In this document: positions 9,453 through 17,145 of the stretch, piece by piece
Layout: each line of letters opens with the position of its first letter
Position numbering within the stretch: position 1 is the first letter of the stretch
Source of the DNA: Anaerovibrio sp. RM50
GTDB lineage: Bacteria; Bacillota; Negativicutes; Selenomonadales; Selenomonadaceae
NCBI RefSeq assembly: GCF_000622005.1
Contig: NZ_KK211383.1
Span: 218,302-282,301 of the forward strand
DNA: 64,000 bases
Reading direction: 5' to 3'
Notes under the pieces: model-generated
Database searches by the model: none
What the model was told of the DNA's origin: nothing
Seen by the model: the letters and a program-made list of their open reading frames with translations, nothing else
Made by a program: the position numbers and the translations under genes

Positions 9453-10469
9453 CTATATTGCATATAAAACAGTTTCCTCTGCATACGGCGAATAATGTCT
9501 TATATAAAACTTATAATCCGGATAATATGACAGTATCAATGCCGGAATATCAAATATATCACTTGGCAAATGATATACAGAAATAGCAAGTTTAGGATGC
9601 AACTCCGAAATAATTTTTTTAGCACCCTTTAACGCCTGATATTCGCCGCCCTCTATATCCATTTTTACAAACGTGGGGTTCTTATCAAATAATACCGAGT
9701 CTAATGATACTGTCTCTACCTCCATATCTCCTTCCCCAAGCTTTGAAGTACCATTCTGACATGTAACAAAAGATGCTATGCCATTCTTCTCTGAAACTGC
9801 TTTTGTTATCAAGGTCAGCTTTCCATCCTCAAATAAATCCGTCATTTTCTTCTTACATTTTTCAGTATTATGTGGGTCAGCTTCAAAGCAATATATATGC
9901 TTATAATTTCCTTTTGACCACTTTATAAAATTTCTAGATGATTCGCCGTTTAGACACCCAACATCAACAAAAATCTCATCATCCACATGTGGCAAAAAAG
10001 GCCCATCAAAATACTGTTGGTTACTTAACGTAATCAGTAATTCACCAACATTAACAATACGTTCTTCACTTATACCAAGAGAAACAAGCTGCTGCTTTAT
10101 CTCCTCTTGGTACCATTTCACCGCTAAATAAACTGTAGCATCTTTTGGTAACTCTTTAGGTGGAATAATTTTTAATCCACCTATATTCCCACCCCACAGA
10201 CTTTTCTTATTGTCTACAAAACCACACCATTCTTTATCGATTGTTTCAAATAACCTCTTGCCATGAATGCCGCATCCAAAAATATATGCATTTTTTTTGC
10301 TACTTTTTTCTATGTATTGGCGCGCAGGATTTCTTCTAACATACTCGTTGAAAAAACCTACTTCGCCTGTCATAGAATATAAACTACGAAGCCTAAATAT
10401 TTCCCTTGACTCGTCATCTTGCAAGTGACTATAAATATCAGCAATTGTTTTATAAAGTCCTAAAGACAT
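9453..10469 (-). CDS. FkbM family methyltransferase with N-terminal Rossmann-like domain
   Basis: Residues about 60-140 carry AYIFGCGIHGKRLF and GFVDNKKSLWGGNI, the shared Rossmann-like module. From about 160 an FkbM methyltransferase follows: DEIFVDVGCLNGESS, YCFEADPHN and FVKMDIEGGEYQALKGA. It is presumably a sugar O-methyltransferase of the glycan. I chose the ATG at 10469 because AGGAGG lies eight bases upstream; the upstream in-frame codon at 10493 has no such site. It lies four bases before the GT9-like gene, so the two are likely translated from one message. Confidence 0.8.
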   Translation of the reverse strand: MSLGLYKTIADIYSHLQDDESREIFRLRSLYSMTGEVGFFNEYVRRNPARQYIEKSSKKNAYIFGCGIHGKRLFETIDKEWCGFVDNKKSLWGGNIGGLKIIPPKELPKDATVYLAVKWYQEEIKQQLVSLGISEERIVNVGELLITLSNQQYFDGPFLPHVDDEIFVDVGCLNGESSRNFIKWSKGNYKHIYCFEADPHNTEKCKKKMTDLFEDGKLTLITKAVSEKNGIASFVTCQNGTSKLGEGDMEVETVSLDSVLFDKNPTFVKMDIEGGEYQALKGAKKIISELHPKLAISVYHLPSDIFDIPALILSYYPDYKFYIRHYSPYAEETVLYAI

Positions 10470-10499
10470 TCCTCTTTCCTCCTGAAACACCACGCTATA

Positions 10500-11663
10500 T
10501 CACTTTTCCCGTTTCATTTGTACTCCAGCAACCACTTCATAATGGTTATCTGTGCCTAGACCGTAGCAAACATTACACATACTAATATATTGATTATCTA
10601 TATCTCCAAGACAATAGCGCATAATTCTCAACTTATCTCTTTCTAAACTGCCCTCCGACTTTGAAAGATCAATATAATCACCTTCACTAAAATTCCACAA
10701 TTTACCTCTGGCCGCACCAAGAAGAGCACCACAATAATATAACCTTCCATCCCCAACAATATGGCACCCTATCGAACAAGTTAACATATGTCTCCTAGCA
10801 TCTTCAGGATTTTTAGCAATAGGCTTTATTGCCGCTGGAAACACCAATGAACGCCATGTATCATGTATCCCCATTGACCAATCCACGCCTGATTTCTCCA
10901 ATGTTTCTTTCACTTCTGCAAGTTTTTGATGATAAGGTACCTGCTTTGTATAATCACTTACACGTATTTTTGTATTGCTTTTTTTGCACGCATCAAGTAA
11001 TTTCTTTGATGGCACCAATGTACCATTTGTTATAATCTGTATGCAGCCTATGCGATCATGAAATTCATTATAAACATTCATAATCATTTCAGGAAGGCTC
11101 TTGTTTAGTAATGGTTCTCCACCAAATATGAAATAACTTGCTAAATAGTCAACGCGCTGAAAAAGCAATTTCAGGTCCCGCATTAACTCATTCGTTGTAG
11201 TTTCATAATGTTCTTTATAATATGGCATAAAAACGTTACAATGCTCACAGTTAAGTGTACACTTAGAAGTTATAGCAGATGACATATCGGACAAAACGAC
11301 TTCACCACGATATTTCCAATACCATTCCGTCATGAAATTCTCCAAGCGGCAATAATCTTCATACTCTTTGAGCCCTAAAGATTGCAAATCTTTTTTTATA
11401 CTTGCATAAGCCAAAGAACTTGTGCAGATAATGACTTTATATAATTTTATCTCTTTACTTGCCTGCTGCAGATTATGAATGCCAATTCCCTGATATTCCC
11501 CACCTGCTGCATACCTCGGATCATTATCCACTATACACTTTACAGAAAAATCTTTTATTAACTTGTCAATATTTCTCTGAGCTACCTTACCGAAACCATA
11601 TACCACTATTTCCCGCAAATCTAGCCAAGAATCAGATAATCTATTCAAAACTTCATTACTCAT
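10500..11663 (-). CDS. Radical SAM protein with N-terminal Rossmann-like domain
   Basis: Starting from ATG 11663 the protein has 387 residues. Cysteines 135, 139 and 142 form CTLNCEHC, the CxxxCxxC motif that holds the radical-SAM 4Fe-4S cluster, and FGGEPLL follows. A further cysteine set near the C-terminus (CSIGCHIVGDGRLYYCG and CNVCYG) resembles a SPASM-like auxiliary-cluster domain. Residues 1-110 have the Rossmann-like module (IVVYGFGKVAQRN, CIVDNDPR). The substrate is unknown; enzymes like this in polysaccharide clusters may epimerise or dehydrogenate sugars. The in-frame ATG at 11726 has no ribosome site, whereas GGGGG precedes 11663. Confidence 0.75.
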   Translation of the reverse strand: MSNEVLNRLSDSWLDLREIVVYGFGKVAQRNIDKLIKDFSVKCIVDNDPRYAAGGEYQGIGIHNLQQASKEIKLYKVIICTSSLAYASIKKDLQSLGLKEYEDYCRLENFMTEWYWKYRGEVVLSDMSSAITSKCTLNCEHCNVFMPYYKEHYETTTNELMRDLKLLFQRVDYLASYFIFGGEPLLNKSLPEMIMNVYNEFHDRIGCIQIITNGTLVPSKKLLDACKKSNTKIRVSDYTKQVPYHQKLAEVKETLEKSGVDWSMGIHDTWRSLVFPAAIKPIAKNPEDARRHMLTCSIGCHIVGDGRLYYCGALLGAARGKLWNFSEGDYIDLSKSEGSLERDKLRIMRYCLGDIDNQYISMCNVCYGLGTDNHYEVVAGVQMKREK

Positions 11664-11726
11664 GCAAACTACTTCCCCCTTAAACTCACCACAATAAGTT
11701 TTGTTACTATGCAACAAAAAAATCAT

Positions 11727-12776
11727 CTATGCATCCATAAATTCCGACTCTATTTCTTCAATAGTAGGCATACTTCCCTTGAACTCCTCCGGAATAAGTT
11801 TTGATAGTTCATAACTTGATACTCCCAGAGGTTGACTGCTGGATTCCAAAGCATACTGAGCTTCTACCTTGTCCAAGTCCTTGCATATTAGAAGTCCTAT
11901 AGTAGGATTATCCTCTTCAGTTTTAAGCTGATGGTTCACAGCCACCACATATGTTCCTAACTGCCCTGCATAAGAAGAGTCGAATTTCCCCGTCTTTACT
12001 TCCAGTACGACGTAACAATGCCTTTTTGTATTATAGAACAACATATCTATAAACTTTTCCGTCTCGCCTACTTCGATTCGTACTTCCCGTCCCATATATG
12101 CAAAGCCTGTACCCAGTTCTATCAGGAATTTACCAACCTTATCTATCAATGCATCTTTAAGCTCTTTTTCATTATATCTTTCCTGCAATGTCAAAAAATC
12201 GAAATTATAAGGATCTTTTGTTATCTCCTGTGCCAAGTCACTTTGCTCTGCTGGTAATGTTAATGAAAAATTTGACATTGCCTTTCCTTGGCGTTCATAA
12301 AAATCTGTACTCAAAAAATTTAGTAAAACTGATCTTGACCAATTGTTCTCTATCGTCTTACGAACATAAAACAGTGCCTTATCTGTGTCCCCTTTGCACT
12401 TTCCCAAGATTTGTACATGATGTCCCCATGGAATACGGAAAATTATTTCCATCTCAAAATCGTCAACAAGTTGTTGACGATTTAACGCAGTTGGATAAAG
12501 CTCATAAAAATATCGCATATACTTAAGATTCGTAGGAGAAAATGACTTCACATCAGGAAATAAATTCTTTAAATCTCCACTTACAGTATTGTAAAAGTCA
12601 CTACCATACCCATTCTTCTGGCTTAACTGAACAATATCTCTTCCTACTGACCAATAAAATTGCAACATTTCACTATTGACTTTTACCGCAGCCCTAATTT
12701 GACTTGCTTTAAACAGCTTTGAAACATCTGTAATCCAATTCTTATATTCATTATCTATTTTCAATAAATTACTCAT
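11727..12776 (-). CDS. DUF1016 (YhcG-type) PDDEXK nuclease-domain protein
   Basis: The protein has the N-terminal DUF1016 helical domain (VNSEMLQFYWSVGRDI, FSPTNLKYMRYFYELYP) and a C-terminal PDDEXK-like nuclease core with an aspartate in KFIDMLFYN and ExK in VVLEVKTGKFD. Family members occur widely, often near restriction or defence genes; a nuclease role is predicted from the fold only. It is out of place inside a glycan operon, yet on the same strand and tightly spaced. I start it at ATG 12776; a longer frame to 12818 overlaps the upstream gene and has no ribosome site. It may be a passenger gene. Confidence 0.78.
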   Translation of the reverse strand: MSNLLKIDNEYKNWITDVSKLFKASQIRAAVKVNSEMLQFYWSVGRDIVQLSQKNGYGSDFYNTVSGDLKNLFPDVKSFSPTNLKYMRYFYELYPTALNRQQLVDDFEMEIIFRIPWGHHVQILGKCKGDTDKALFYVRKTIENNWSRSVLLNFLSTDFYERQGKAMSNFSLTLPAEQSDLAQEITKDPYNFDFLTLQERYNEKELKDALIDKVGKFLIELGTGFAYMGREVRIEVGETEKFIDMLFYNTKRHCYVVLEVKTGKFDSSYAGQLGTYVVAVNHQLKTEEDNPTIGLLICKDLDKVEAQYALESSSQPLGVSSYELSKLIPEEFKGSMPTIEEIESEFMDA

Positions 12777-12783
12777 TGCAAAA

Positions 12784-14259
12784 TTATACTTCCCCATATT
12801 TCTGCCAATTATTGGCAATAGTCACCGCAGCATATATAGCATCCAGCATACTCTCTTCATTGGCCCGCCCCTCGCCGGCCTTGCCATAGGCAGTGCCATG
12901 GTCAACGGATGTACGGATAACTGGCAAACCTATAGTGCAGTTAATACCACTCATGGAGGTGTACTGCTTGGTAACTGGGTTCATGGCAAATCCGCATAGT
13001 TTAAGAGGAATATGGCCCTGATCGTGGTACATTACGACCACCACATCCGACTCGCCGCCCATGCTTTTTACAAATACTGTATCCGGCGGAACTGGTCCAG
13101 TTACGTCATAGCCTTGCTCTCTGGCTTCATTAATAGCCGGGATTATTTCGTCAGCCTCTTCATGTCCAAATAATCCATCCTCGGAACAATGAGGATTCAG
13201 CCCAGCCACGGCAATGCGGGGATTTTCAAAGCCCAACAGCTTCATTCCCTTATCAGCTAGCTTAATTACCTCTACCACCCGGTCTTTCTTTACCCGTTCA
13301 CATGCTTCCTTCAATGAAACATGAGTAGATACATGAATGACACAAAGCTTTCGGTCACTACGAATGCCGCTGGCCAAAAGCATAGCATATTTGGGAGTAT
13401 TGGTGTACTCGGCAAAAATTTCTGTATGGCCACTGTATTTGTGTCCCCCCATGTGGAGAGATTCCTTATTTATAGGAGCCGTAGCTACAGCATCCACCTG
13501 TCTTGCCTTCGCCAGTTCAATTCCTTTGATAATGTACTGGAAAGAGGCATCCCCACAAAGAGCAGAGTTTTTCTTGTATTCCCAGCCATTTGGTTCCAGA
13601 AGGCCCAAATTTATAAAGTCAATTGTCCCAAGTAAGCCTTTAGCTTCCTTGGGTTCTTTTATTTCATTTAGTTCCAAATTCAAATTGCAAAAATCCAAGG
13701 CATCTTCAAGAGCAGCTCTGTCACCAATGACTATAGGGATACATTGACGATACACTTCTTCCCGCGTCAGTGACTTAACTATGACTTCTGCACCTATTCC
13801 GGCTGGATCACCCATGGTAATAGCTACTTTTTTACGGTCACCAAGCATGATACGCTCTCTAATTTCCGTGGTAGAAATACCCTTGGTATATGGAACATAA
13901 ACTACATCCACGCCAACCTGGGCCAGTTCCTTTTCAAATTTATTCCAACGCTCAGTTCCCTTCCAGTCATCACCAATGAAAATAACATCAAAGTGATACT
14001 TTTCCCACAGCTTCATCTTATCCCGAAAACGGGTTATTATGGCTTCATCCACATCAGCAACTGCTTCGAGAATACGACGGCGACCATCCTCATTTATAAT
14101 TGGTCGGCGATGCTTATAGCTCTCCACCACATCATCACCATGTACGCCAACAATTAGGTGCTCACATTGACTTTTGGCAGTCTCTATCATATTCAAGTGG
14201 CCTGTGTGAAAAAGGTCATAAACGCCATCGGTGTAACCTACTTTATATTTCTTTGCCAT
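12784..14259 (-). CDS. Cytidylyltransferase-PdxA fusion protein
   Basis: Residues 1-140 are an HxGH nucleotidyltransferase like TagD (glycerol-3-phosphate cytidylyltransferase): DGVYDLFHTGHLN and the C-terminal KGISTTEIRERI are the two signatures. Residues 145-491 are a full PdxA-type NAD-dependent dehydrogenase: MGDPAGIGAEV, PINKESLHMGGH, HVSLKEAC, NPHCSEDGLFG and MYHDQGHIPLK. PdxA relatives oxidise 4-phospho-hydroxythreonine or, in PdxA2, four-carbon acid-sugar 4-phosphates. Since LicD overlaps directly upstream, I infer that this fusion makes and CDP-activates a short phosphorylated polyol or amino-alcohol that LicD transfers. Vitamin B6 synthesis is unlikely in this setting. The reaction is inferred. 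Confidence 0.82.
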   Translation of the reverse strand: MAKKYKVGYTDGVYDLFHTGHLNMIETAKSQCEHLIVGVHGDDVVESYKHRRPIINEDGRRRILEAVADVDEAIITRFRDKMKLWEKYHFDVIFIGDDWKGTERWNKFEKELAQVGVDVVYVPYTKGISTTEIRERIMLGDRKKVAITMGDPAGIGAEVIVKSLTREEVYRQCIPIVIGDRAALEDALDFCNLNLELNEIKEPKEAKGLLGTIDFINLGLLEPNGWEYKKNSALCGDASFQYIIKGIELAKARQVDAVATAPINKESLHMGGHKYSGHTEIFAEYTNTPKYAMLLASGIRSDRKLCVIHVSTHVSLKEACERVKKDRVVEVIKLADKGMKLLGFENPRIAVAGLNPHCSEDGLFGHEEADEIIPAINEAREQGYDVTGPVPPDTVFVKSMGGESDVVVVMYHDQGHIPLKLCGFAMNPVTKQYTSMSGINCTIGLPVIRTSVDHGTAYGKAGEGRANEESMLDAIYAAVTIANNWQKYGEV

Positions 14260-15112
14260 TTTCTGCCATTCCCTCCTGCTCTGACAATAATGTCAATTTG
14301 GAAATAGGATGAATTTTACGTTTATTTTCCGGCGGCAACTCCATGTAGTTGCCATACTTTACTGTCAAATAACCGTCATAGTCTGCCGCCCCAGGTAATT
14401 TCAATTTATCAAATTCATATTCAGCCAAATCATCATACCAGCGACGCTCATAGCCGAAGAAGCCTTCCCCCTTCGGAGTAGGGAATGTAAGTATCCGAAC
14501 CAGTTCAGTTTGGCCATATTGACGACATTGATCAATAAAACTACTAAAGCTGGCTACCAAGTACTCCATGGGAACTAAATCCATCAAGCGAAAGCAGAGC
14601 CGTTGCCACCAGTGCTTGGCGGTGTCCTTGCCAATTCTGGACCAAAAAAACTTTCTGTAAATATAGCACCGCAAAAAGTGCCATTGTCTGGCGAAAGCAC
14701 CATCAGGCACATTGTCAAATGGCATCAGATCAATGGATATTCCCATACCGTAGGGCATCTTTTCCTGATTAAGGCGAATGAACTCTGTGCCACACCGCCG
14801 CAGCTTACCATATCCCCAGCGATAGCCATTTGTATCCCGTAAATCCTGTATATAATACTTTTCAGGATCAAGTTCTGTTCTACATGCTTCCCGAAACTTC
14901 TCGTATTCTTCCCTCAAAAATCCAATATCCGCATCGTCATCCCAAGGAATATAGCCTTTATGCCGAATAGCTCCCAGCATTGTACCGCCAACCATGTTGT
15001 ATCGAATATTGCATTTTTTACATATTCTATCTACTTCAGCAATCAATTCCATCTGTGTTTCCTGCAATCTTTTCAGTTCTGCCGGCGACATATGGTATGC
15101 CTGCTGTTCCAT
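14243..15112 (-). CDS. LicD family phosphotransferase
   Basis: This 289-residue protein carries the LicD hallmark: a conserved N-terminal block with MVGGTMLGAIRHKGYIPWDDD and a C-terminal basic region. LicD/fukutin-type enzymes move a phospho-alcohol (phosphocholine, ribitol-phosphate, glycerol-phosphate) from a CDP donor to a glycan. It overlaps the downstream cytidylyltransferase-PdxA gene by 17 bases, so the pair is likely translationally linked and functionally matched. GAGGG is nine bases before ATG 15112 and six before GTG 15115. A terminator-promoter repeat (15213-15316) lies about 100 bases upstream and probably starts this transcript. Confidence 0.85.
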   Translation of the reverse strand: MEQQAYHMSPAELKRLQETQMELIAEVDRICKKCNIRYNMVGGTMLGAIRHKGYIPWDDDADIGFLREEYEKFREACRTELDPEKYYIQDLRDTNGYRWGYGKLRRCGTEFIRLNQEKMPYGMGISIDLMPFDNVPDGAFARQWHFLRCYIYRKFFWSRIGKDTAKHWWQRLCFRLMDLVPMEYLVASFSSFIDQCRQYGQTELVRILTFPTPKGEGFFGYERRWYDDLAEYEFDKLKLPGAADYDGYLTVKYGNYMELPPENKRKIHPISKLTLLSEQEGMAENGKEI

Positions 15113-15213
15113 CACGATAAACCCTCACAATCACCAAATAATAAACTATTCCCCATAATATCTATCGAAAGGCTCCGCCTTAATATAAAGCTATAAATGC
15201 CTTGCCTTATACA

Positions 15214-15243
15214 ATTCTATCATTCCCCAGCGTAATCCTGCAA
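15214..15243 (-). promoter_or_regulatory. Putative promoter for the licD operon (in repeat copy 1)
   Basis: On the minus strand, TTGCAG (15238-15243) and TAGAAT (15214-15219) are separated by 18 bases, with TGA just before the -10 giving an extended -10. The same arrangement is conserved in the other two repeat copies. It lies about 100 bases before licD. Promoter activity is inferred from sequence. Confidence 0.5.
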
Positions 15244-15291
15244 AAACAAGATATTTCTTTCCAGCTGCGCCAAATTTTGGGCAAAAGAAAA

Positions 15292-15316
15292 CTGCTGCAC
15301 GCCTCTCGTGCAGCAG
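15292..15316 (-). terminator. Intrinsic terminator in repeat copy 1
   Basis: CTGCTGCAC and GTGCAGCAG form a nine-pair perfect stem with a seven-base loop. On the minus strand it is followed by TTTTCTTTT. It would stop transcription coming from the gene ending at 15471. Confidence 0.7.
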
Positions 15317-15403
15317 TATCACCACTCAATATAACCAAGTTCCCTCTACTTTCTGTATTTAACCGCCATGTTACTCGTCATTTCACTGACGCTAAAACAC
15401 CAA

Positions 15404-15438
15404 ACCGTCGCTGTTATACATAGTATAACAGCGACGGT
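15404..15438. repeat. Perfect 16-bp inverted repeat with 3-base loop
   Basis: ACCGTCGCTGTTATAC (15404-15419) is exactly mirrored at 15423-15438 around ATA. It lies 33 bases after the stop codon of the AlbA/HATPase gene. On the minus strand only a weak T-rich tail follows (TTTGGTGTTTT), so it could be a poor terminator, an mRNA-stabilising hairpin or a protein site. The rest of the 355-base gap between the two genes holds only this hairpin, repeat copy 1 and the licD leader. Confidence 0.7.
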
Positions 15439-15470
15439 GCAACATGAAAAGCATTTTCTTTTAATTTAGA

Positions 15471-16883
15471 CTATTCCTTTATCTCCCAATAACCGCCACG
15501 AGCAGCACCATGCCTTATGAGGATACCTTGCTCACGTAAAACTTTTATATTCTTTTCAACCGCTCTTGATGTAATATTAAGCTTTTTAGCTATAGATATT
15601 GCTGAATTAGTTCCATCTACTTTTATTAGTGTAAGTATCTCTTTTTGAGTATCATTTAATGATTTTTCTCCGAACTTCTCCGAACTTCTCCGAACTTTAT
15701 CCGAATTTTCTACAACATTATTACCTTCATAGTAGTTCAAATTATATAACGTAAGCAAGAAATCCTTATTATCCGCCACAAATTTCGGCATCAAATCTTC
15801 CCGTGAATTTTCCTGAAAATCATAGTCTTCAAGAATTTTCTTAAATCCACTGCCGCGGCGTTCCATAAGCTTTAGTCTACTAAATATATCCGCAAGAACC
15901 GGGTTACGTCTTTTTGAAGATATGTTTCTTAAATCTTTCCCTTCTAACGATGATCCGTCCACCATCCCACCAGGGGAATAAATCTCCAACCTGTCATCAA
16001 ACATGTCAATATGGACTTCACTGCCAATTATCAAATAATCCCTATGGATAAGCGCATTAACAATTCCCTCTGTAATGGCACGTTCAGGATAATCAGGATA
16101 TTCAATTCTTCTTGTAGCGGCTTTTCTCCATGCTTTCCTATTATTACGCATAATAAACTTAAGGCCATCCTGAAACAACGAAACAAGACCTCCTGAATAT
16201 TCTTCATCATCCAAAGCATCCATGAGGCCAGATGCTTTTGTAAGTCCATTCCATCTTGTACAAAATACCCTGGAATGTCTAATCGGCGACTCATCTGCAA
16301 GCAGTGCTCCTGCGTTAGTAAGTTTCCCATTGCCATCAATAATTCCAAAGGACTCATAATCCGTGTTCTCAAAAGATTTGCCAGTTCTCTGCTTATATAC
16401 AGAACGAAGCTTGGTAAAAGCCATATCTTCAAACTTATATTGTGACGGAAGGCTATCGTAACTCTGACCACTACCTCGTATCACTAATTCGCGTAGCTGC
16501 ATTGGATTTGCTGGAACACTTTCATTGCCAATCCTCACAAAAGCTATTAACTGTCCTTCACCCGAATAATAATATGGAGTTTCATCACCAATCATTACTT
16601 CTACTACAAGAATTTCTTTCTCATCTATTACCTGAAATTCCAGCTTTATTTTGGGAATAGGATTCATGCGAGTTTTGATTATCTCACTAATAATCTCAGC
16701 ATCTTTTCTGGCATCTTCCAAGCCTACTATTTCTTCATCATCCGCAATGCCAAATATGAGCTTCCCGCCGAAAGAATTAGCAAAAGCACTGACGCTCTTC
16801 AACCAACTTTTGGGCTTCTTAACTTCAAGTATCTGCTTTTTATCATATTCACTTGTCTCGCCGATCACTTCTCTTAATTGCAT
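15471..16883 (-). CDS. AlbA_2/Schlafen-type regulator with HATPase_c_4 and winged-helix domains
   Basis: Domains in order: an AlbA_2 (Schlafen-like) nucleic-acid-binding domain at about 5-120 (LEVKKPKSW, AFANSFGGKLIFGI), an HATPase_c_4 region at about 260-370 (ITEGIVNALIHRDY, DRLEIYSPGG, RRGSG), and a winged-helix domain at about 405-470. Such proteins are often annotated as putative transcriptional regulators or RecG-related, and no helicase motifs are seen. A 10-base unit, TTCTCCGAAC, is repeated three times at 15666-15695 between the HATPase and winged-helix parts. The gene is not a glycan gene; it stands between two terminator-promoter repeats next to an AAA ATPase gene and may be accessory cargo. 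Confidence 0.78.
   Translation of the reverse strand: MQLREVIGETSEYDKKQILEVKKPKSWLKSVSAFANSFGGKLIFGIADDEEIVGLEDARKDAEIISEIIKTRMNPIPKIKLEFQVIDEKEILVVEVMIGDETPYYYSGEGQLIAFVRIGNESVPANPMQLRELVIRGSGQSYDSLPSQYKFEDMAFTKLRSVYKQRTGKSFENTDYESFGIIDGNGKLTNAGALLADESPIRHSRVFCTRWNGLTKASGLMDALDDEEYSGGLVSLFQDGLKFIMRNNRKAWRKAATRRIEYPDYPERAITEGIVNALIHRDYLIIGSEVHIDMFDDRLEIYSPGGMVDGSSLEGKDLRNISSKRRNPVLADIFSRLKLMERRGSGFKKILEDYDFQENSREDLMPKFVADNKDFLLTLYNLNYYEGNNVVENSDKVRRSSEKFGEKSLNDTQKEILTLIKVDGTNSAISIAKKLNITSRAVEKNIKVLREQGILIRHGAARGGYWEIKE
15666..15697 (+). repeat. 10-base tandem repeat inside the AlbA/HATPase gene
   Basis: TTCTCCGAAC occurs three times in a row (15666-15675, 15676-15685, 15686-15695), with two more matching bases. 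The unit length is not a multiple of three, so gain or loss of a copy would shift the reading frame before the winged-helix domain. Confidence 0.85.
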
Positions 16884-17010
16884 GATAACTACTTACCTCT
16901 CAGATTCAATAATATGTAATATTGTTACTGTCATACTACTGTACATGTTATTTTTCTCTATATGCTTGTTTGACTGCGTATTCGCTTGTCCGCTCGTTAC
17001 CATAAATACA

Positions 17011-17040
17011 ATTCTATCATCCTCCAGCGTAATCCTGCAA
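17011..17040 (-). promoter_or_regulatory. Putative promoter for the AlbA/HATPase gene (in repeat copy 2)
   Basis: On the minus strand, TTGCAG (17035-17040), an 18-base spacer and TAGAAT (17011-17016) sit about 130 bases before the start at 16883. The pattern matches the other repeat copies. Activity is inferred. Confidence 0.5.
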
Positions 17041-17087
17041 AAACATGATATTTCTTTTGGGCTGCGCCAAATTTGGGCAAAAGAAAA

Positions 17088-17109
17088 CTGCTGCACATTT
17101 GTACAGCAG
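17088..17109 (-). terminator. Intrinsic terminator in repeat copy 2
   Basis: CTGCTGCAC pairs with GTACAGCAG (one G-U pair in RNA) around a four-base loop. On the minus strand TTTTCTTTT follows. It lies 37 bases after the stop codon of the AAA ATPase gene. Confidence 0.7.
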
Positions 17110-17145
17110 TTCTATAGCAATTCTTTTGTTTAACCATAAAAGATA

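Larger units (their letters stand above)
15213..15316 (-). repeat. Copy 1 of a roughly 100-bp terminator-promoter repeat
   Basis: Near-identical to segments at 17010-17109 and 18567-18667, all in the same orientation. Read on the minus strand, each copy begins with a CTGCTGCAC-type hairpin and a T-rich run, continues with a conserved stretch containing TTTGGCGCAG and GAAATATCTTG, and ends with TTGCAG-18 bases-TAGAAT. This copy lies between the AlbA/HATPase gene and licD. It is therefore placed to end one transcript and start the next. Confidence 0.8.
17010..17109 (-). repeat. Copy 2 of the roughly 100-bp terminator-promoter repeat
   Basis: This copy matches 15213-15316 and 18567-18667 over its whole length with a few substitutions and short indels. 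It lies between the AAA ATPase-DUF4143 gene (ends 17146) and the AlbA/HATPase gene (starts 16883). Its terminator half follows the first and its promoter half precedes the second. Confidence 0.8.

Noticed and set aside
12784..14259. Housekeeping pdxA for vitamin B6
   Set aside because: The fusion to a cytidylyltransferase and the overlap with licD make a glycan role more likely.
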